A DNA stretch of 64,000 nt, taken from the NCBI RefSeq assembly GCF_014930365.1, contig NZ_JABXWI010000008.1, positions 310,001 to 374,000 on the forward strand, read 5' to 3'. Within the stretch, counting starts at the first letter, position 1; each line of letters begins with the position of its first letter. Under the pieces are notes generated by a model that did not search any database, was not told where the DNA came from, and saw nothing but the letters and a program-made list of their open reading frames with translations. Positions 55,537 through 63,858 of this stretch are shown here, piece after piece. The DNA is from Streptomyces caniscabiei (lineage in GTDB: Bacteria > Actinomycetota > Actinomycetes > Streptomycetales > Streptomycetaceae). The translations under genes were made by a program, and so were the position numbers.

Positions 55537-56502
55537 ATGACCCTCCACTGCACCGTGCTGGACGACTATCAGGACGCCGCCCTGACCCTGGCGGACTGGA
55601 GCCCCCTCGCCGACCGGGTCGAGGTCCGCGCCCTCCGCGAGAACATCACCGACCGGGACCGGCTCGTGGCCGAACTCGCCGACAGCGAGATCGTCGTGGC
55701 CATGCGGGAGCGCACCCCCTTCGACGCCGACCTCCTGTCCCGACTGCCCCGGCTGCGCCTGCTGATCACCACCGGCATGCGCAACGCCTCCATCGACCTC
55801 GCGGCGGCGCGGGCCCGGGGCGTGATCGTCTGCGGTACGGCGAGCAGTCCCACCCCGCCCGTCGAACTGACCTGGGCGTTGCTCCTCGGCCTCGCCCGGC
55901 AGGTCACCGTCGAGAACCGGGCCCTGCGCGAGGGCGGCCCCTGGCAGTCCACCGTGGGCCAGGACCTGCACGGCCGCACCCTGGGCCTGCTCGGCCTCGG
56001 CAAGATCGGCACCCGGGTGGCCCATATCGCCACCGCCTTCGGCATGGAGGTCCTGGCCTGGAGCGAGAACCTCACCGCCGAGCGAGCGGCCGAGGCCGGC
56101 GCCCGACCGGCCGAGGACAAGCAGGACCTGCTCGGCCGCAGCGACTTCGTCTCCGTCCATCTCGTGCTGTCCGACCGCACCCGGGGCCTCCTGGGCGAGC
56201 CGGAACTGCGCGCCATGCGCCCGCACGCCCACCTCGTCAACACGTCCCGCGCCGCGATCGTCGACCGGACGGCACTGCTGCGCGCGTTGCGGGAGGGCTG
56301 GATCGCCGGCGCGGGTCTCGACGTCTTCGACACCGAGCCCCTCCCCGCGGACGACCCCTTCCGCACCCTCCCCAACGTCCTCGCGACCCCACACCTCGGC
56401 TATGTCACCGAGCGCAACTACCGCACCTTCTACTCCCAGGCGGTGGAGGACATCACCGCCTTCCTCGCCGGCGCCCCGGTCCGCCGGTTGACGGACGGGT
56501 AG
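55537..56502 (+). CDS. D-2-hydroxyacid dehydrogenase (NAD-dependent)
   Basis: 321 residues. The NAD-binding motif is LGLLGLGKIGTRVAHIA; catalytic Arg is in VNTSRAAIVD, Glu in FDTEPLPADDP and His in ATPHLGYVTE, so the full R-E-H set is present. It converts a 2-oxo acid and a D-2-hydroxy acid. It stands alone, with a divergent MFS gene on its left and an inverted-repeat element on its right. Substrate is not readable. Confidence 0.92.
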   Translation: MTLHCTVLDDYQDAALTLADWSPLADRVEVRALRENITDRDRLVAELADSEIVVAMRERTPFDADLLSRLPRLRLLITTGMRNASIDLAAARARGVIVCGTASSPTPPVELTWALLLGLARQVTVENRALREGGPWQSTVGQDLHGRTLGLLGLGKIGTRVAHIATAFGMEVLAWSENLTAERAAEAGARPAEDKQDLLGRSDFVSVHLVLSDRTRGLLGEPELRAMRPHAHLVNTSRAAIVDRTALLRALREGWIAGAGLDVFDTEPLPADDPFRTLPNVLATPHLGYVTERNYRTFYSQAVEDITAFLAGAPVRRLTDG

Positions 56503-56536
56503 CCGACGGAGGCGTGGGGGAGGTCCGGGGGCGGGC

Positions 56537-56742
56537 CTAGGGCCCTTCTGATGGATCTCCGCGGCGTCGCGGCGCCCGGCACGCACGCTCGCCGCACGCC
56601 GCGAAGGGCCAGGTGGCTCCGCCACAAGGCCCTCCACGCCGCACGCCGAGCGCACGCTCCCCCACTCTCGGCTCCGCTCGAGCGGGAGGGACCCCCACGA
56701 CGCCGCTCCTTCTCCCACGGAGATCCATCAGAAGGGCCCTAG
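56537..56742. mobile_element. MITE-like element with 25-bp perfect terminal inverted repeats
   Basis: CTAGGGCCCTTCTGATGGAT begins at 56537 and the full 25-mer up to 56561 is repeated in inverted form at 56718-56742. Both ends carry CTAG, which may be the target duplication. The 206-bp element has no coding capacity and contains a GC-rich stretch of a kind (CTCCGCTCGAGCGGGAGG) that I recall seeing repeatedly between Streptomyces genes. Its right end provides the TAG stop of the PL11 gene. Confidence 0.82.
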
Positions 56743-58589
56743 CGGAGGGAACCGTCTCCCGCGTAGGCGATGTCGGGCCGCGGCGGCCGGGCCATGCCGG
56801 CGCCGAGGAAGTAGTCGACGTGATGGGACTGCATATAGCCCTTGAACGTCATGGCGTTGCGGTAGGCGGGGTTGTGGGCCGGCGTGTAGAGCCGGGTGGC
56901 GGTGGGCCGGTCGGTGGTGAAGACGATCAGCTCGTCGTGGGAGGCGTTGGTGTAGACGGCCTCCTCCCGCCAGTCGCCGAGGATGTCACCGACGAGGGTG
57001 GGGCCGCCCTGCGCGGCGGTGACGGCGCCGTGATTCCAGGTGCTGACCAGCCGGGGCAGACTGCCGGTCGGCGTCGGGCGGGCCGGATCCCACTTCTCGA
57101 TCTTGCCGTCGTTGAGCAGTTCCACGGTGAGGTCGCCGTCCCACCACAGCCCCAGCTGCGGCCACGGGCGCAGCGCGGTGTTCGGTTCGGTGAGCCTGTC
57201 GGAGGGCGCGTTGTAGAGGCCGGAGAAGGACCAGACCTCCATGCCGGGGAAGCGCGGGTCCACGTCGCCGGCCATGCCCCGCCCGACGTCGGCGGGGCCG
57301 CCGCCGTGCCGCCACAGGACGGAGCCGGTGGCGGCGTCGTAGTAGTACTCCAGCAGACCGCTCGGATTGTCCTGCTGCACGCCGTAGCCCTCCAGACCGG
57401 GGCGGGAGGGGTCCATGTCGGCGAGGTGGAAGCGGTCGCCGTGGACGATGCCCTGCGGTCCCATGGAGTAGCGCAGGGAGCCGTCGCCGTTCAGGACGAA
57501 GCCGATCTCGGCGACCTCGTCCGTCCCGTTCCCGTCGACGTCCACGGCACGGGTGTTGTGCCCGTCGGGGGCGTTCTGGCCGCCGCGCAGCCACGTCCAC
57601 TCCTGCCGCAGCGCGCTGCCGGTGAACCGCCACGCGGCCATCATCAGGTTGAAGGACCCGTCGTCGCGCCGGTTCTTCATGTACGCCACCAGACTCGGCG
57701 TGGTGCCGTTGAGATACGCGACGCCGAGCCGCGCGCCCATCGGCCCGTCGGCGAGGTAGGTGGTGGGCACCGCGGACCAGTTGCGGAGCGCTCCGGTCCG
57801 GCCGTCGAGGACCGCCATGAACTGACGCGCGTCGTCCGTGTGCGTCCAGGTCGTCCCGTCGCCGAACCTGACGCCGTCGGCGATCTTCAGGGCGACCTCG
57901 GCGCGGCCGTCGCTGTCGAAGTCGTACACGGTGACACCGTCCCAGTGGCCCACGTCGATCGTGGCCGACCCCGGTTCGATGTTGTCCTGGTTCCGGCTGT
58001 TCGGCCCCAGGTCGACGTCCCAGAGGAACTGGCCCCGGCCGGTGTACGCCTCCAGCCGCTGCGGGGAGGTCTGCCGGTCGACCACGTAGTCGTACTCGCC
58101 GTCGCCGTCGAGGTCGCCGACCCAGACGAACTTCACGGGACCGCCGGCGCGCAACGGCACGCGGACCACCGGTTCCGTGGCGTGGTCGGCCGTCAGGCTG
58201 AAGGGTGCGCTGGGCGCCTGCTCCTGCCCGCCCACCACGGGAACGACCCGGTAGCTGTTGGAGCGGGTCAGATCGGCCGTGGAGTCGACGTAGTTGGTCC
58301 CGCCCGTCAGAGCGCTCGCGTTGAGCCTGACGTAGGCGCCGCCACCGGTGGAGCGGTACACGTGGAAGCCGATGCCGTCCGGGTCGAGCCCCAGCAGCCG
58401 CCAGGAGACCAGTACCTGGGTGGCGCCGGAGCGCACCGCCACGACCCCGCGCCCGAGGTTCTCCATCACCCGCGCGGCCTGAACCCTCGGCGGCTCGTCG
58501 GCCGTGGCCGTGGGCGCGCCGGGCGAGGCGAGGCCGGTCGCCCCGACGGCCAGCACGGCACAGACGACCCCTGTGAAAGTCATGCGCAT
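56739..58589 (-). CDS. secreted PL11 rhamnogalacturonan lyase (YesW-like)
   Basis: 616 residues. A signal peptide (MRMTFTGVVCAVLAVGATGL, cleavage near TATA-DEP) precedes the mature enzyme. The start of the domain, ARVMENLGRGVVAVR, and the repeated Asp-rich calcium loops GDLDGDGEYDYVVDR, YDFDSDGRAEVALK and DVDGNGTDEVAEIG are typical of the eight-bladed PL11 propeller. The end MTFKGYMQSHHVDYFLGAGM is conserved in the family. It should cleave the rhamnogalacturonan I backbone outside the cell, giving substrates for the GH78 enzymes and ABC importer in the left part of the window. The stop codon lies in the inverted-repeat element. Confidence 0.93.
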   Translation of the reverse strand: MRMTFTGVVCAVLAVGATGLASPGAPTATADEPPRVQAARVMENLGRGVVAVRSGATQVLVSWRLLGLDPDGIGFHVYRSTGGGAYVRLNASALTGGTNYVDSTADLTRSNSYRVVPVVGGQEQAPSAPFSLTADHATEPVVRVPLRAGGPVKFVWVGDLDGDGEYDYVVDRQTSPQRLEAYTGRGQFLWDVDLGPNSRNQDNIEPGSATIDVGHWDGVTVYDFDSDGRAEVALKIADGVRFGDGTTWTHTDDARQFMAVLDGRTGALRNWSAVPTTYLADGPMGARLGVAYLNGTTPSLVAYMKNRRDDGSFNLMMAAWRFTGSALRQEWTWLRGGQNAPDGHNTRAVDVDGNGTDEVAEIGFVLNGDGSLRYSMGPQGIVHGDRFHLADMDPSRPGLEGYGVQQDNPSGLLEYYYDAATGSVLWRHGGGPADVGRGMAGDVDPRFPGMEVWSFSGLYNAPSDRLTEPNTALRPWPQLGLWWDGDLTVELLNDGKIEKWDPARPTPTGSLPRLVSTWNHGAVTAAQGGPTLVGDILGDWREEAVYTNASHDELIVFTTDRPTATRLYTPAHNPAYRNAMTFKGYMQSHHVDYFLGAGMARPPRPDIAYAGDGSLR

Positions 58590-58640
58590 GACAACCTCCT
58601 GTGCCGGAACGGAACCGCCGACGAGTCGTACCGCAGGGAC

Positions 58641-58654
58641 TTGAACCGTTTACA
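58641..58654. promoter_or_regulatory. candidate LacI site upstream of PL11 (TTGAACCGTTTACA)
   Basis: A 14-mer centred on CG with the arm TTTACA, 51 bp upstream of the PL11 start. The left arm is imperfect. It fits a LacI-type operator and would link the lyase to the rhamnoside regulons. Confidence 0.4.
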
Positions 58655-58760
58655 CGCTTGTGATGGAAGCACCGCCCGAGGTGACCGTCAAGGCTCACGA
58701 AGCGTCAACATTCCCTCAGTTCAGGGGCGTTGATGCCTCGGAACACCCACTCGGACCCGT

Positions 58761-58776
58761 CTGGAAACGCTTCCAG
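58761..58776. promoter_or_regulatory. palindrome CTGGAAACGCTTCCAG between PL11 and M24-like genes
   Basis: Arms CTGGAA/TTCCAG are perfect around an ACGC centre. It lies 171 bp upstream of PL11 and 67 bp upstream of the M24-like gene and has the shape of a LacI-family operator. Confidence 0.5.
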
Positions 58777-58843
58777 AAACGCCCCCGAAGCCGGTCGGTG
58801 ATATTCCGTTGCCGGAAGCGATCTCCCTCATTACGGTCGCTCC

Positions 58844-59533
58844 ATGGCGGACGACGAACCCACACGCGCGGCACGGCTGCTGGACGCCCAGGCGAAGGCG
58901 GTACGGCTCTTCACGGAGTTGGAGGAGCGCGGTCTCGTCGCTCCCGGCGAGAGCGAGCGCGCGGTCAGCGACCGGGTCCGGGACCTGGCGAACGAACTGT
59001 TCGGCACGACCCGGCACTGGCACAAGAGGATCGTGCGCTCGGGCCCGAACACGCTGAAGCCCTACCGGGAGAACCCGCCGGACCGCGTGATCGCCGCGGA
59101 CGACATCGTCTTCGCCGACTTCGGCCCGATCTTCGAGGAGTACGAGGCCGACTTCGGCCGGACCTTCGTCCTCGGCGAGGACCCCGTCAAGCACCGGCTC
59201 CGCGACGACCTGCCGCGCGTCTTCGCCGCGGGCCGAAGGTTCTTCGAGGCCGACCCGGACATCACCGGAGCGCGGCTGTACGCCGAGGTGCGGCGGCTGG
59301 CCGCCGAGGCGGGGTGGGAGCTGGGCGGCTGGCATGCCGGCCACCTGGTCGGCGAGTTCCCGCACGAGTGGATCGACGGCGCCGATGTGGAGTCGTACAT
59401 CACCCCCGCCAACACCACCCCGATGCGCCGCACCGACAAGGCCGGGCGCCGCTGCCACTGGATCCTGGAGATCCATCTCATCGACCCCGGGCGCGGGTTC
59501 GGCGGCTTCCACGAAGAACTTCTCACCCTCTGA
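58844..59533 (+). CDS. M24-like metallopeptidase-fold protein
   Basis: 229 residues. The order of motifs follows the pita-bread fold: VFADFGPIFEEYEADFGRTF, with Asp residues at the places of the first metal ligands, then GWHAGHLVGEFPHE (His ligand) and CHWILEIHLIDPGRGFGGFHEELL (Glu ligands). It is shorter than methionine or Xaa-Pro aminopeptidases and may be a creatinase/prolidase relative. The role is unknown. It is divergent from PL11 and probably unrelated to pectin use. Confidence 0.7.
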   Translation: MADDEPTRAARLLDAQAKAVRLFTELEERGLVAPGESERAVSDRVRDLANELFGTTRHWHKRIVRSGPNTLKPYRENPPDRVIAADDIVFADFGPIFEEYEADFGRTFVLGEDPVKHRLRDDLPRVFAAGRRFFEADPDITGARLYAEVRRLAAEAGWELGGWHAGHLVGEFPHEWIDGADVESYITPANTTPMRRTDKAGRRCHWILEIHLIDPGRGFGGFHEELLTL

Positions 59534-59648
59534 CCAGGGCCGCGCGCACTCCCGCGAACCTCAGTGGAAGACCGGGGCAACCATCCGTCCCCCTCGTGGG
59601 TCACATCTTGTGAGAGCAAAGGCGCTCTCATGGCTACAAGGGGGAAAT

Positions 59649-60098
59649 ATGAGAAAGGTACGTAATGTCGTGACGATGGGGGCCTTAGCCGCACTCGCGG
59701 TGGGTGCCTCGACCGCCTTCGCCACGACGGCCTCCGCCGCGCCGAACGTCACCCCGCAGGGTGTCTGCGGCAAGGCCTACAAGACGGTCAACTCGGCGCC
59801 CGTCGGCTCGCTGGGCACCGTCTACCTGACCTACAACTCCTCGAACGGCGAGAACTGCGTCGCGACCATCCGCAAGAACCCGGGCACGCTCAAGCCCATG
59901 TCCACGTGGGTCTATGTCCCCGCGACGGACGAGTACGCCGGGGACTCCGACAGCTACTCCTCGTACGCGGGACCGGCCTACGTCTACGGCAAGGGCTTCT
60001 GCGTGAGCTGGGGCGGCAGCATCGACAACGTGTACGTGTCGGTGGAGAACTCCAACTGCGGTTCCCTGAAGGAGCACCGGGTCACCGAGATCCGCTGA
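59649..60098 (+). CDS. SapA-like spore-associated secreted protein
   Basis: 149 residues. A signal peptide ends near ASA-APN (about residue 31). The mature part has the spore-associated protein A pattern: VCGKAYKTVNSAPVGSLGTV, YLTYNSSNGENCVATIRKNP, YAGPAYVYGKGFCVSWGGSI and ENSNCGSL, with four Cys likely in two disulfides. It was named for its association with spore surfaces; function is unknown. Codon 13 is TTA (59685-59687), the rare leucine codon read by bldA tRNA, fitting expression during development. A long hairpin follows. Confidence 0.85.
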   Translation: MRKVRNVVTMGALAALAVGASTAFATTASAAPNVTPQGVCGKAYKTVNSAPVGSLGTVYLTYNSSNGENCVATIRKNPGTLKPMSTWVYVPATDEYAGDSDSYSSYAGPAYVYGKGFCVSWGGSIDNVYVSVENSNCGSLKEHRVTEIR

Positions 60099-60114
60099 TC
60101 CGGCGCGTCATCCG

Positions 60115-60175
60115 GCCGTGAGTTCCCGCACCGCCGCCCCTCTTTCGAGTCGCACCCGGCGCGGGAACTCACGGC
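60115..60175 (+). terminator. long-stem terminator after SapA-like gene
   Basis: GCCGTGAGTTCCCGC at 60115-60129 is perfectly complementary to 60161-60175 over 15 bp, with a 31-nt loop that can form a small inner stem. It starts 17 bp after the stop codon. Confidence 0.8.
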
Positions 60176-60181
60176 ACTTTG

Positions 60182-60195
60182 TTGAACGCGTTCAA
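60182..60195. promoter_or_regulatory. perfect palindrome TTGAACGCGTTCAA
   Basis: A 14-bp perfect palindrome starts 7 bp after the sapA-like terminator and 55 bp before the SDR39U1 start. The position fits an operator over the promoter of the downstream gene. The regulator is not nearby. Confidence 0.65.
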
Positions 60196-60236
60196 AAAGC
60201 GGTTACCCTGGAGTCGAGCCGAGCGAGGAGGGTTCG

Positions 60237-61205
60237 ATGAGAGTGGTGCTGCCCGGGGGAACCGGACAGATCGGCGCGGTTCTCGACCGTGCGCTGACAG
60301 CGGCCGGTCACGAGGTCACCGTGGTGACCCGGCGTCCCGTGCGGGCGCGCGACATCGGCTGGGACGGGGCCACGCTCGGCCCCTGGGCCACGGCGATCGA
60401 CGGCTGCGACATCGTGATCAACCTGGCCGGGCGCAGCGTCTCCTGCCGCTACACCCCCGAGAACCTGCGCACCATGATGGACTCCCGGGTGGCTTCGACG
60501 CGGGTCGTCGGCGAGGCGATCGCCGCCGCCGCGCGACCGCCGCGCGTCTGGCTCCAGATGAGTACGGCGACGATCTACGCCCACCGCTTCGACGCGCCCC
60601 ACGACGAGGCGACCGGCGTCATCGGCGGCTCGGAGGCCGGGGTGCCGGACTACTGGGCGTACAGCGTCGAGATCGCGAAGAACTGGGAGCGGGCGCAGGC
60701 CGAGGCGCCGACCCCCGCCACCCGCAAGGTGGCCCTGCGCGCGGCGATGGTCATGAGCCCGGACCGGGGCGGTGTGTTCGACGTCCTGTCACGGCTGGTG
60801 CGCCTCGGGCTCGGCGGCCCGGTGGCCGGCGGCGCGCAGTACGTCTCCTGGATCCAGGACGAGGACTTCGTGCGGGCCGTCGAGTTCCTGATCGCCCGGG
60901 ACGACCTCGACGGTCCGGTGAACCTCGCCTCGCCCGAGCCCCTCCCGCACCGCGCGTTCATGCGGGCCCTGCGCACGGCCTGGAACGTCCCGGTGGGACT
61001 GCCCGCGACCCGGGGGATGGCCGAGCTGGGCGCGTTCGCCCTGCGCTCGGACACGGAACTGCTGTTCAAGAGCCGCCGCGTGGTGCCGGGCCGGCTGACC
61101 GACGCCGGATTCTCCTTCGCGCACCCCGACTGGGAGAGCGCGGCGGCGTCCCTAGTGCGACGCGCCCGGCCGGAGCGATCAGCCGTGCTCCGCAAGGCGT
61201 CATGA
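60237..61205 (+). CDS. SDR39U1-type (TIGR01777) NAD(P)-binding epimerase-like protein
   Basis: 322 residues; ATG follows GAGGAGGGTTCG. The dinucleotide motif is LPGGTGQIGAVL. Typical TIGR01777 sequences are CDIVINLAGRSVSCRYTPEN, the segment STATIYAHRFDAPHDE and the C-terminal VSWIQDEDFVRAVEFLI with DGPVNLASPEPLPHRAFMRAL. The reaction of this family is mostly unknown. The gene stands alone, under a palindromic operator candidate. Confidence 0.9.
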   Translation: MRVVLPGGTGQIGAVLDRALTAAGHEVTVVTRRPVRARDIGWDGATLGPWATAIDGCDIVINLAGRSVSCRYTPENLRTMMDSRVASTRVVGEAIAAAARPPRVWLQMSTATIYAHRFDAPHDEATGVIGGSEAGVPDYWAYSVEIAKNWERAQAEAPTPATRKVALRAAMVMSPDRGGVFDVLSRLVRLGLGGPVAGGAQYVSWIQDEDFVRAVEFLIARDDLDGPVNLASPEPLPHRAFMRALRTAWNVPVGLPATRGMAELGAFALRSDTELLFKSRRVVPGRLTDAGFSFAHPDWESAAASLVRRARPERSAVLRKAS

Positions 61206-61458
61206 CGGGCCCGCGGGCCCCCGGTCTCGCTCCCGGTGCCCGCCGACCGGACGGTGGCCTTCGGGGAGCGGGTCGCCGCGCGCTCCCGCGGCACCGACGC
61301 CTGATGCCGTTGCTTGAGCCACCCGCCCACCAGTGCCTCGTCGGCACCCGAAGTCGATCAGCACCACCCAACTCCTCGGCGCTCCGGCCCCGGTGAGGGC
61401 GACCGCGCTGCCGAATATCGCGTGCGGTGGCCGCGGCGGGCGTAGCAGACTCGCGGGT

Positions 61459-62076
61459 ATGGCGGACATGCGCATGTTCAGAGACGAGGTGACCCGCCGG
61501 GCGGGCGGGGACTCCGGCGGGTCGGCGGGAGAACTGGCGGAGCGGCTCGGCGTGCACACGGTCGTCCTGCTGGAAGGGCTCAGCGACCTCGCCGCCGTCG
61601 AGGCACTCGCCGGGATGCGGGGCCGCGACCTGGCCGCCGAGGGAGTGTGCGTGCTGTCGATGGGCGGCGCGATGAGCGTCGGCCGCTACACCGCGCTGCT
61701 CGGACCGTCCGGCCTGGGCCTGCGCCTCGTCGGGCTGTGCGACGAACGCGAGCAGCCGTTCTTCGACCGCAGCCTCGCCCCGGCCTCGACCCCGCGCCAC
61801 GCCGTCTTCGTCTGCTCGGCCGACCTGGAGGACGAACTCATCCGCGCGCTGGGCCCGCAGCGGGTCGAGCAGATCGTCCACGCCGAGGACGAGTCGCGCC
61901 CCTGGCAGACCTTCCTGCAGCAGCCCGCCCAGTACGGCCGCCCCCGGCACCAGCAGCTGCGGCGCTTCATGAGCACCAGGAAGGGCCGCAAGATCCGCTA
62001 CGGCCGCCTGCTGGTCGAAGCCCTCGCCCCCGAGGAGGTGCCGGCCCCGCTGGACGACCTCCTCGCCCACCTGTGA
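61459..62076 (+). CDS. TOPRIM-domain protein (OLD-nuclease-like)
   Basis: 205 residues from ATG 61459 (weak ribosome-binding site; ATG 61468 and 61474 are also possible). The TOPRIM features are VVLLEGLSDLAAVEALAG, carrying the conserved Glu, LVGLCDEREQPFF with the Asp of the DxD-like site, and a later ADLEDELIRALG. It resembles the TOPRIM half of OLD-family endonucleases without the ATPase domain. It may cut or bind nucleic acid; no partner gene is adjacent. Confidence 0.72.
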   Translation: MADMRMFRDEVTRRAGGDSGGSAGELAERLGVHTVVLLEGLSDLAAVEALAGMRGRDLAAEGVCVLSMGGAMSVGRYTALLGPSGLGLRLVGLCDEREQPFFDRSLAPASTPRHAVFVCSADLEDELIRALGPQRVEQIVHAEDESRPWQTFLQQPAQYGRPRHQQLRRFMSTRKGRKIRYGRLLVEALAPEEVPAPLDDLLAHL

Positions 62077-62102
62077 GAAGCCGTCGTAGCGAGTCGTTGC
62101 GC

Positions 62103-63152
62103 GTGTTGGACACTGCGTCGGTGACCGCTTCCGCACAGCCTCGACTGCTTCGACCTCGCGCCCTGAAGCCCGGAGATCTCGTCGTCGTCGCAGCACTCTC
62201 CGGACCGCTCGACGCGGTTGACGAGCCCGGCCTCCAGCAGGCGATGGCCGTGCTCGAAGGGATGGGGTTCCGGGTGCGCCGGGCACCCCTGCTCGAAGCG
62301 GGGCGGCACCGTTGGTGGAGCGCGGGTACTCCGACGGAGATCGCCGGGGAGTTCAACGCTCTGCTGCGTGATCCCGAAGTACGCGCGATCATCGCGCACG
62401 ACGGCGGGCAGACCGCGCTCGGTTACCTCGACCTGATCGACTTCGAGGCGATCGCGGCCGACCCCAAGCCGATCCTCGGCTACAGCGACATCTCACTGCT
62501 GCATCTGGTGCTCTACGCGCGTACGGGGCTGGTCGGATTCCACGCCGACGTGGCCACCCGTGGACTCGGCGGGTACTGGCAGTCCGCGCCCGCGGCACGC
62601 AGAGCGGAACTCGAAAAGCTCTACTCGACGCTGCTGACCGGCGACGAGGCGATCGGTGCGCTGCCGGCCACCCCGTCGTGGGAGTGCTGGCGCGCCGGTC
62701 GCACCGAAGGCCGGCTGATCGGCGGGGTGATCAACCGCATCGCGCTGGTGCAGGCGACGTCCTTCGCGCTGCCGCTCGCATGCTTCGACGGCGCGGTGCT
62801 GTTCTGGGAGGAGGCGGGCGGCCAGGCATCGCATGTGTGGAGCTATCTGCAGGTCCTGCGGCACTCCGGCATCCTCGATCGGATCTCCGGCATGGTCGTG
62901 GGCGTTCCGGACGCGATCCACGGGCTCGGCACGACCGATGCTCGTGACGCGTCCCCGACCCTGTCCGAGATGGTCCTCGACGTCCTCGGCGACCGTGACA
63001 TCCCGGTCCTGGGCAACGTCGAGTTCGGGCACGCCGGCCCGAATCTGCCGATGCCGGTCGGCATCCGCGTCGGCCTCGATGCGCACCGGCGGACATTGTC
63101 GCTGCTCGAACCGGCGGTACGACCGCTCCCGACGACGGGACCGGTCGGCTGA
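62103..63152 (+). CDS. LD-carboxypeptidase, peptidase family S66
   Basis: 349 residues from GTG 62103; GTG 62121 is an alternative, and neither has a good ribosome-binding site. The N-terminal LKPGDLVVVAALSGPLD, the region RAIIAHDGGQTALGYLDLID and PKPILGYSDISLLHLVLYARTGL follow the S66 pattern, although the nucleophile Ser position (usually GYSD) must be taken from that block. The C-terminal part has GRLIGGVI, FWEEAGGQASHVWSYL (Glu) and GNVEFGHAGPNLPMPVG (His). It trims D-Ala from tetrapeptides in peptidoglycan recycling, or gives resistance to peptide-nucleotide antibiotics such as microcin C. Confidence 0.88.
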   Translation: MLDTASVTASAQPRLLRPRALKPGDLVVVAALSGPLDAVDEPGLQQAMAVLEGMGFRVRRAPLLEAGRHRWWSAGTPTEIAGEFNALLRDPEVRAIIAHDGGQTALGYLDLIDFEAIAADPKPILGYSDISLLHLVLYARTGLVGFHADVATRGLGGYWQSAPAARRAELEKLYSTLLTGDEAIGALPATPSWECWRAGRTEGRLIGGVINRIALVQATSFALPLACFDGAVLFWEEAGGQASHVWSYLQVLRHSGILDRISGMVVGVPDAIHGLGTTDARDASPTLSEMVLDVLGDRDIPVLGNVEFGHAGPNLPMPVGIRVGLDAHRRTLSLLEPAVRPLPTTGPVG

Positions 63153-63299
63153 GCACAGCGGATCAGCGAGCCGCTCACCCCGAGCCGGGAACACCACGCC
63201 CGCCGGCCGGTCCGCGGTCGCCGCGTACGCTCCCGACCTGCTGTGACTTCGCCCACCTGCCCTTGCCGGAGCCCGCGCCGTTTACCTACGTTCGGTCGC

Positions 63300-63614
63300 A
63301 TGGCCCCCCATGACCGCGACCTTCCCGGCGGACCGGACGAGCCCGAGGCGGTGAGCGACCCCGCAGCGGGCAGCCCCGACGCCGCCCCGACGGTCGATCT
63401 GGACATCGACCTCACCTCGCACGAGATGCTCCGGCGCGCTCATGTCCTGGACGCCCTCGGCGACGACTGGAACCCCGTCGCGGCCCTGCGCGACGAGGAG
63501 ACGGCCCACCGACTGCTGTACTCCGGGCTCGACGACGAACAGCGCCGGATCTACGACGACCTCGTCGCGGCCGGTGTGCTGCCGGGAGACGGTGGCGGTC
63601 ATGCTGCCGCTTGA
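63300..63614 (+). CDS. small acidic protein, DUF6400-like
   Basis: 104 residues. An acidic, Pro-rich lead is followed by DLTSHEMLRRAHVLDALGDDWNP and the conserved-looking EETAHRLLYSGLDDEQRRIYDDLVAAGVLP. I recall this as the DUF6400 family of actinobacteria, function unknown. Its end overlaps the next gene by 14 bp, so they are co-translated. Confidence 0.7.
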   Translation: MAPHDRDLPGGPDEPEAVSDPAAGSPDAAPTVDLDIDLTSHEMLRRAHVLDALGDDWNPVAALRDEETAHRLLYSGLDDEQRRIYDDLVAAGVLPGDGGGHAAA

Positions 63615-63858
63615 CCCGCAGGCCGACATCGGCCGCCGCGCCTGGGTGGCCTGCCCGAGCTGCGCCGACCACCAGGGATGCGGCACCTGCGAGCAGGGCC
63701 GCACCTGCTCCGCGCACTGGCGCTATCTGCTGGCCAACGTCGGCAGCCTGCTGCACCTGCAGTGCCCGTCGTGCACCCACATCTGGGCCCACGAGACCCA
63801 CTTCGGCGCCACCCGCACCCCCTGGGAGCGCATCACCAGCGGCCTGCGACGACGGTGA
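63601..63858 (+). CDS. small zinc-ribbon-like protein
   Basis: 85 residues. Six or seven Cys are arranged as CPSC ... CGTC ... C ... CPSC (ACPSCADHQGCGTCEQGRTC, then LQCPSCTHIWAHETHFG), a pattern that fits one or two zinc-binding knuckles. It overlaps the DUF6400-like gene. The function is unknown. Confidence 0.75.
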   Translation: MLPLDPQADIGRRAWVACPSCADHQGCGTCEQGRTCSAHWRYLLANVGSLLHLQCPSCTHIWAHETHFGATRTPWERITSGLRRR

